In this document: positions 27,376-32,106 of the stretch, in pieces
How positions within the stretch are numbered: the stretch's first letter is position 1
Layout: each line of letters begins with the position of its first letter
Origin: an uncultured Glaciecola sp.
GTDB lineage: Bacteria > Pseudomonadota > Gammaproteobacteria > Enterobacterales > Alteromonadaceae
NCBI GenBank assembly: GCA_905479945.1
Contig: CAJQOP010000084.1
Span: forward strand, 1 to 32,106
Reading direction: 5' to 3'
Length of the DNA stretch: 32,106 nt
Made by a program: the position numbers and the translations under genes
The notes under the pieces: model-generated
Seen by the model: the letters and a program-made list of their open reading frames with translations, nothing else
The model's database searches: none
Told to the model about the DNA's origin: nothing

Positions 27376-27632
27376 TCATTAAATGAATGAGTAATGTCGC
27401 AAAATGCGTCTAGACTACCTCAATAGCTCGAGAATTTGACCTTATAGCTGATTCGTTTGAACTTGAACCGTCAATGAAGCTTGAACTTGCGCCGCAGCTA
27501 TTTTGCAAGTTACCTGCACATAGTCTAAATATTAACAGCAGTACATTGCAGCATTTGCTCAATTGATTGGGCTAACTTAAGAAAAAACATACTCTAATAA
27601 AGGAATATTTGATGTTTCAAATAAATGTTACT

Positions 27633-28121
27633 TTATAAATTTGCGGCTTTAATAATTTTGTAAGTAACACTATCTATTTGGTTGATTTTTTCATCTCTTA
27701 AAAAGCTAAAACCTGCTTTTTCAAACGACTTTATTGATGCTATATTTTGTTTTTTTATAGATGCGAAAATTGGAGAACTGTTGGTCTTAAAATATTCGGC
27801 AACTCCTATACGAATGCAAATACTTGCTAAACCTTTTCCTCTAAATTCTTTAGCTATTAAAACACCTATTTTGGCATTACTAGCACTCAAATCGATTCGC
27901 ACCAAAGACGCAGGTTTATTTTCAAATTCAATGATATATGTTAAAGCGTTTTTATTATCCAACTGATTTTTAAACCATTCACAATGTGATTCATAAGGAA
28001 TGGCATCAGAGTTAAATGATTGCTCTCTAACCTTTTCATCATTGGACCATGCAAAAATCAAATCAACGTCAGTTAACTTCGCGTGCCTTATATATAATTC
28101 ATTGGCGGAATCATTTTCCAT
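27633..28121 (-). CDS. pseH: GNAT acetyltransferase, probable PseH of pseudaminic acid synthesis
   Basis: Probably the N-acetyltransferase that acetylates the 4-amino group of the UDP-linked 2-acetamido-4-amino-trideoxy-altrose intermediate, using acetyl-CoA. The 162-aa protein has the GNAT fold order: an N-terminal YIRHAKLTDVDLIFAWSND, a core with KIGVLIAKEFRGKGLAS (pyrophosphate loop RGKGLA, 94-99), and a C-terminal NIASIKSFEKAGFSFL. The assignment to PseH rests on the size, the early W-SND motif and the place just after pseG and pseI. The gene is more AT-rich than its neighbours. AGG before the ATG supports the start. Confidence 0.85.
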   Translation of the reverse strand: MENDSANELYIRHAKLTDVDLIFAWSNDEKVREQSFNSDAIPYESHCEWFKNQLDNKNALTYIIEFENKPASLVRIDLSASNAKIGVLIAKEFRGKGLASICIRIGVAEYFKTNSSPIFASIKKQNIASIKSFEKAGFSFLRDEKINQIDSVTYKIIKAANL

Positions 28122-28172
28122 TTTACCTAGATCCTTGTTCGACCGATAAAACGTGGTCAGCAGCTAACGTGA

Positions 28173-29321
28173 TTAACATCTTGAGTTAATCAAATCTTTG
28201 AATACATCTAACACATTATTAGCGCCAGAATGAACATCCAGCTGCAAGCATTTATAAGCTTTTTGCTGCTTATCGATTAATGAATCGGTATCATCATATT
28301 CAACAATAATTTGTTTTGCTAATCCAATATAATCTGGCTTATGACGCCAATCTGAGGCACTGCACCAGCCTTCCTGTGAAGATTGCAAAGCTGCTGGCAT
28401 TTGGTTGTCTGCAACCACAACAAGGAAGCTCGGTGTATAGCATCGCATTAATTCAAACTGCGTTCCACCCGCCGCACTGACGCTTAGCCGGCTGTGTAAC
28501 ATGATGTCAGACATATCTTGAGCATCATGAATATATTGTATTGGCATACTTATTTGCTGCCTCACATTTTCGTAGGCTAGCCAACCATCTTGAATGCATT
28601 CCATAAGATTTTTTTGCCCTTTATAGGCAGCCCCAGTGACTACTGTAACCGGATGCTGAAACTTCAACTGACTTAAGGCGCTAAGCATTTTAACAGTATG
28701 ATTTTGAGCATCGGCGCCACCAAAACAAATGAGTAATGCATGCCTCTCTGCAATCGGTATTAACGGCAAATTCATAAATTCCGGGCGCAGCAACAAATAT
28801 TGTGGTCCCAAGCACTGGATACTATTTGGAGCGTTTTTTTCATAACCAAGCTGTTTTGCTGCTCCGGCGCCATTAATTATTATGTCTGCTTTATGATTTT
28901 TATTGTTTTGTAAAAATGTATTAATATCATCAAGGTAGGCAAATAAAATTTTGGATTTGAATAGTAAATTTTGGTACGAGTGATCGAATTGATATCCATC
29001 GAGAACAAGCATTTGCCGATTTTTAGGGGACTCCTTTGAACTAAATTCCAACATACATTTTGCAATAAAATCAATATCACGATTGTTTCGTTCATTCACA
29101 GCATCAACTGCGATAGTGTCATTCCATCGGCTGTCGTTAATGACAACAATTTGACCTTGCCATTGATGTCTACTTAACAGAAATTTTTTACTGGCTTGAT
29201 TGCAAATAAACACAACATCAATATGAGCGTGCCGTGCAGCTTGTGACAGCGCAAAGCAGCGCATTAGGTGCCCCAACCCTATGTGCTCATTACCTTCAAC
29301 TCTGAAAAATAGCTGTATCAT
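28173..29321 (-). CDS. pseG: UDP-2,4-diacetamido-2,4,6-trideoxy-beta-L-altropyranose hydrolase PseG
   Basis: Removes UDP from the diacetamido sugar to free 2,4-diacetamido-trideoxy-altrose for PseI. The 382-aa protein begins with the family signature FFRVEGNEHIGLGHLMRC, in which H18 corresponds to the essential His of PseG. The MurG-like C-terminal half has LLICFGGADAQNHTVKMLSAL and SVSAAGGTQFELMRC. It is longer than Campylobacter PseG (about 274 aa) but within the range seen in other bacteria. It lies six bases after pseI and 51 before pseH. Confidence 0.95.
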   Translation of the reverse strand: MIQLFFRVEGNEHIGLGHLMRCFALSQAARHAHIDVVFICNQASKKFLLSRHQWQGQIVVINDSRWNDTIAVDAVNERNNRDIDFIAKCMLEFSSKESPKNRQMLVLDGYQFDHSYQNLLFKSKILFAYLDDINTFLQNNKNHKADIIINGAGAAKQLGYEKNAPNSIQCLGPQYLLLRPEFMNLPLIPIAERHALLICFGGADAQNHTVKMLSALSQLKFQHPVTVVTGAAYKGQKNLMECIQDGWLAYENVRQQISMPIQYIHDAQDMSDIMLHSRLSVSAAGGTQFELMRCYTPSFLVVVADNQMPAALQSSQEGWCSASDWRHKPDYIGLAKQIIVEYDDTDSLIDKQQKAYKCLQLDVHSGANNVLDVFKDLINSRC

Positions 29322-29327
29322 TTTAAT

Positions 29328-30410
29328 TTAATGTACTGAATTAATATTCGTCCAACTCAATGGCGTGCCTTTTGGCATAGAAACACTGGCAACACTGCCA
29401 ACGACCGCGCCTAAATGCTTGGGTGCCAAACCATGAGCAGGCCGAACTATTTTTACATGCGCTGCGGTAATTGTTTCGCCAGCTTCAATATATTTACAAA
29501 TATATATTGAACGACGATATTGTTTGGATTTTTCCTCATCTCGGCTACCACCATAAGTTACGGTACCGATGGCTTGTGATACTCGTTCTGTTTCAATAAC
29601 TAATTGCGCCAACTCACTTGGTTCTAGCGAAAACGCGGCATCAACCCCGCCATCATCTCGTGATAAAACGAAGTGCTTTTCAATCACACTGGCACCGTAG
29701 ACAACGCTCGCAACTGACACACCAATTCCCGTTGTATGGTCTGACAAACCGACTTGGCAATTAAATGCAGTGCGCATATTCGGGATGGTAACAAGGTTTG
29801 TGTTTTTAGGTAACGCTGGATAAGTACTTGTGCATTTGAGTAATATAATATCAGCGCAACCTTCCCCTCTAGCGGCTTTCAGTGCATCTTCAATCTCGCT
29901 AATACTAGCCATGCCGGTTGACATAATAAGCGGTTTACCTTGTGCAGCTGCCTTCTTTATCAGAGGAATATCGGTGAGTTCAAAGGAAGCAATCTTATAG
30001 CATGGCACATCTAATTGCGCCAAAAAGTTGACCGCATCCTCATCAAATGGTGAACTAAAAGCGAGCATCCCAAGGCGATTGGCAAGACTAAATAATTCAC
30101 TATGCCACTCATAAGGAGTTGCTGCCTTAACATAAAGATTAAATAGTTTTTCACCAGCCCACAAACTATCACTTTCGTTAATAACAAAGTCAGGAGAGTC
30201 CACGTCAAGTGTCATACTTTCAGCTGTGTAGGTTTGCAGCTTAATAGCGTGCGCTCCAGCTTTAGCCGCTTCTTCAATCATCTTTTTAGCTAGCGCAAGG
30301 TTTTGCCCGTGGTTTCCACTTAGCTCTGCGATAATAAAAGGCTTTTGATTGGGACCGATATCGAAGTAAAGGTCGTCATTACCGATTCGAATTGTGCTAT
30401 TACTAGACAT
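29328..30410 (-). CDS. pseI: Pseudaminic acid synthase PseI
   Basis: Condenses the trideoxy-altrose with phosphoenolpyruvate to give pseudaminic acid. The 360-aa protein has a NeuB-type TIM barrel with AELSGNH (28-34), KLQTY (57-61), STGM (164-167), GLSDHTTG (221-228) and EKHFVLSRDDGGVDAAFSLE (244-263). A C-terminal SAF (antifreeze-like) domain follows from about 299 (RRSIYICKYIEAGETITAAH). The wording SGNH rather than GINHNG fits PseI better than sialic acid synthase NeuB. It lies 61 bases after the GT9 gene. Confidence 0.96.
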   Translation of the reverse strand: MSSNSTIRIGNDDLYFDIGPNQKPFIIAELSGNHGQNLALAKKMIEEAAKAGAHAIKLQTYTAESMTLDVDSPDFVINESDSLWAGEKLFNLYVKAATPYEWHSELFSLANRLGMLAFSSPFDEDAVNFLAQLDVPCYKIASFELTDIPLIKKAAAQGKPLIMSTGMASISEIEDALKAARGEGCADIILLKCTSTYPALPKNTNLVTIPNMRTAFNCQVGLSDHTTGIGVSVASVVYGASVIEKHFVLSRDDGGVDAAFSLEPSELAQLVIETERVSQAIGTVTYGGSRDEEKSKQYRRSIYICKYIEAGETITAAHVKIVRPAHGLAPKHLGAVVGSVASVSMPKGTPLSWTNINSVH

Positions 30411-30471
30411 ATATTTGGCCTTTTACGCTTTTCAAAATGGTTGAATAAAGTATGAATTGTGCAAGTAAACG

Positions 30472-31503
30472 CTAAAAGCTGTTTGCTTGACCCGCATCAA
30501 CGCTGCCATCAAAAATGCTCTGAACACCTTCGACTAAACTTTGCGCCTCTGCCGGCTGATCCGACATATCGGTTGCGTAGTCTGGCATTAAGGTGCGAGG
30601 ATCCACATTCCCACTGATAATCATAACAGGGCAGCCAACAGACGTTGCCAGCCATTGCGGTGCTGATGGAACAGATATGAGCAAATCACTCGATTTCAAC
30701 ATGGCTAGTGTTTGGCGCATCGACTGACTCCCGTCAAATTTCGACCAAACCTCAAAACCTGCAGCCTCCAGTTCTTCTCGCAATTGCTCAGCTCGCTGAT
30801 AGCTAAACTCTGTTTTGCTTGCTTCAGTTGCTAATGCAATCACTTTCTTGCTTTTGCCTTTTTTAGCAATCTGTTTATCCTGTGAAACCTGTATTTGCAT
30901 ATCCAAATTGATATCTTGCCACCCGCAGCAGGTTCGTAAGTAAAACTCAGGATAACCGCGCTCTGGCAAGTATTCAGATTCCCACCACGTAGTATGCCAT
31001 CTCATCATACTAAACCAGGTACTCTGTAAGTAATGACTTGGGTCATTTACAAAAGCCGGTTGAAGTGTTTGATTTTGAAATTGATCAATCAAGTCAGAAA
31101 TGGACAATCCAATATAATTACCTTCAACAGGTTCTCCGGCATCCTTTAAAAAACGCGATAAAAAGCCAGGCATAAACACGGTATCAAGGTTAATTATTTT
31201 CGTATAGGCTTCACCGATAATGATCTGGGCAAGACCTATAAACACTTCCATTGCATTTATTATTTCTTCTGGCCACTCACCCTCTTTCAATCCAAAGGTT
31301 TTTACTTGCGGCTCAGCTAACGCCATGATTTCGAAACCTGCAGCGTAAGTTAAAAAGTGAACCTGCGCATTAGGATGTTTACGTTTAATATGTCTTACAC
31401 TCGGCACACCAATGCACGTGACGTCACCTAAGTCGAGCATACGAATTATGAGTATTTTTTCTTTTGGAGGATGGATATCAATTGTTTTAACCAAGTTACT
31501 CAC
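30472..31503 (-). CDS. GT9-like glycosyltransferase in the pseudaminic acid block
   Basis: Probable member of the heptosyltransferase-type family 9. The 343-aa protein has the N-terminal motif ILIIRMLDLGDVTCIGVPSV with a P-region and basic residues after it (IKRKHPNAQVHFL). The C-terminal nucleotide-sugar half has LLISVPSAPQWLATSVGCPV and then GNVDPRTLMP (275-306). No signal peptide or membrane segment is seen. It overlaps pseF by four bases (ATGA) and sits directly before pseI. This suggests a job in the same pathway, perhaps transfer of Pse or a linked sugar. The donor and acceptor cannot be read from the sequence. It is not a Maf-type flagellin transferase. Confidence 0.75.
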   Translation of the reverse strand: MSNLVKTIDIHPPKEKILIIRMLDLGDVTCIGVPSVRHIKRKHPNAQVHFLTYAAGFEIMALAEPQVKTFGLKEGEWPEEIINAMEVFIGLAQIIIGEAYTKIINLDTVFMPGFLSRFLKDAGEPVEGNYIGLSISDLIDQFQNQTLQPAFVNDPSHYLQSTWFSMMRWHTTWWESEYLPERGYPEFYLRTCCGWQDINLDMQIQVSQDKQIAKKGKSKKVIALATEASKTEFSYQRAEQLREELEAAGFEVWSKFDGSQSMRQTLAMLKSSDLLISVPSAPQWLATSVGCPVMIISGNVDPRTLMPDYATDMSDQPAEAQSLVEGVQSIFDGSVDAGQANSF

Positions 31504-32069
31504 CTCGAGTTCCCATGTGGTTTAGCCATATATGCTTGATACATAAGCTCAGCTCGATACCAATCCTCTTGCGTATCAATATCTTGCACTAGATGTCGCG
31601 GCAATATGATTGGAATACCGTATTCAGAAAAAATGTGTTTGGAGGAGAGATAATCCTCTGTCCTACCCCAATAGAACTGTCCAGCATCGTGATATGCTTC
31701 AGGTAAGTCTTGCGAGCGCTTAACGATGTCGTCTTTAAATGCAGGCAGAGCATAGCCTTGTTTCATCAATAGTGCTCTTTGTATTGGAAACGCAAAGCTG
31801 GTAACAGAATATGCAAAACTTTTATCCGAATGCTCGACTAATGCTTGTAAGCCTTGTTGCAGATATTCAACTTGCAAAAAAGGAGCGGTTGCATATATGG
31901 CACAACAAAACTCAGGCGCACCCTTATTTTGTATTACCCATTCAATGGCATGATTAGTAACATCTCGCGTACCCGTCATATCATCATTCACGATGATGTC
32001 TCCGCTTTGCTCTGTGATTTTGCATGCGACGACGACACACCCAGTGGTTCTCTGGAGCCGAGCGCCCAC
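31500..32069 (-). CDS. pseF: CMP-pseudaminic acid cytidylyltransferase PseF, 5' end missing or disrupted
   Basis: Activates pseudaminic acid with CTP. From about residue 29 the sequence is clear PseF: DDMTGTRDVTNHAIEWV, CCAIYATAPFL, FAYSVTSFAFPIQRAL, SQDLPEAYHDAGQFYWGR and VQDIDTQEDWYRAELM. The first 28 residues of the open frame do not look like PseF to me. An in-frame stop lies at 32079-32081, and the nucleotide-binding N-terminus (PARGGSKRIP type) is not encoded in any frame here, though most of it would lie beyond the window edge. The last 66 bases are 64% GC by direct count, far above the rest. It could be a truncated gene, an insertion junction or an assembly-edge error. GTG is only the first start of the open frame. 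Confidence 0.8.
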   Translation of the reverse strand: MGARLQRTTGCVVVACKITEQSGDIIVNDDMTGTRDVTNHAIEWVIQNKGAPEFCCAIYATAPFLQVEYLQQGLQALVEHSDKSFAYSVTSFAFPIQRALLMKQGYALPAFKDDIVKRSQDLPEAYHDAGQFYWGRTEDYLSSKHIFSEYGIPIILPRHLVQDIDTQEDWYRAELMYQAYMAKPHGNSR

Positions 32070-32106
32070 CCATTGGAGCTAAGTGTCATGCGAGCTGGGC
32101 TCGCGA
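32070..32106. other. GC-rich window end with a short hairpin, not explained as coding
   Basis: The segment has GCGAGC-TGG-GCTCGC, a perfect 6-bp stem with a 3-base loop near 32090-32104. It has no match to PseF in any frame. It may be the end of a mobile element or foreign sequence at a contig edge; 37 bases are too few to tell. Confidence 0.4.

Larger units (their letters stand above)
27246..27632. other. Intergenic region between pseH and flrA
   Basis: This 387-base stretch holds no recognisable gene. It contains a hairpin with flanking A/T runs (27348-27375), a perfect 13-bp palindrome (27321-27333) and an AT-rich stretch before flrA that should hold its promoter. No good -35/-10 pair is evident. 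A start-less open stretch on the plus strand (27414-27563, 50 codons) looks mildly coding-like but resembles nothing that I recognise. The genes often found here in relatives (flaG, fliD, fliS) are absent. Confidence 0.7.

Noticed and set aside
32070..32106. Insertion-sequence end at the window edge
   Set aside because: Only a 6-bp hairpin and a GC shift are visible; no transposase, terminal repeat pair or target duplication can be shown.

Overview
All 29 coding regions in this window lie on the minus strand, so transcription runs from the right edge to the left edge. The window is a polar-flagellum locus with a pseudaminic acid (Pse) glycosylation block upstream of it. The organism is almost certainly a motile, AT-rich gammaproteobacterium. 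The order flrA-flrB-flrC-fliEFGHIJ-fliK-fliLMNOPQR-flhB-...-flhAFG-fliA-cheY is typical of Vibrio, Shewanella and Alteromonadales. The wording of CheY, FliA and FliG looks alteromonad-like. Genus cannot be fixed from the sequence alone.

Layout in the direction of transcription. (1) 32106-27633: pseF (5' end disrupted at the window edge), a GT9-type glycosyltransferase, pseI, pseG and pseH. These give late steps of CMP-pseudaminic acid synthesis; pseB and pseC are not in the window. (2) 27632-27246: non-coding, with a terminator-like hairpin and a 13-bp perfect palindrome before flrA. (3) 27245-23025: the sigma-54 activator flrA, then flrB (sensor kinase) and flrC (response regulator), closed by a clear terminator at 22879-22905. 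(4) 22743-17014: fliEFGHIJ, covering the MS ring, rotor and export ATPase complex. (5) 16907-14673: fliK alone, for hook length control. (6) 14469-8822: fliLMNOPQR-flhB, covering the stator-associated protein, C-ring and export gate. (7) 8551-5561: a large periplasmic-propeller diguanylate cyclase inserted between flhB and flhA. (8) 5479-1: flhA, flhF, flhG, fliA and the start of cheY.

Five sites with sigma-54 -24/-12 architecture precede flrB, fliE, fliK, fliL and flhA; four have the exact GG-N10-GC spacing and the flhA site has GT at -12. The inserted cyclase gene instead has a sigma-70-type promoter. This predicts a Vibrio-like cascade: FlrA with sigma-54 drives flrBC and perhaps other structural operons, FlrC drives further sigma-54 operons, and FliA (sigma-28) drives late genes outside the window. 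FlhF and FlhG would set pole and number.

The most unusual points are the Reg_prop/Y_Y_Y/GGDEF protein splitting the normally adjacent flhB and flhA, the repeat-rich 161-nt leader of fliL, the Pse block directly upstream of flrA with a GT9 gene inside it, and the broken, GC-shifted 5' end of pseF. I found no phage, CRISPR, rRNA or tRNA genes, and no complete insertion sequence. No wholly new system is evident.
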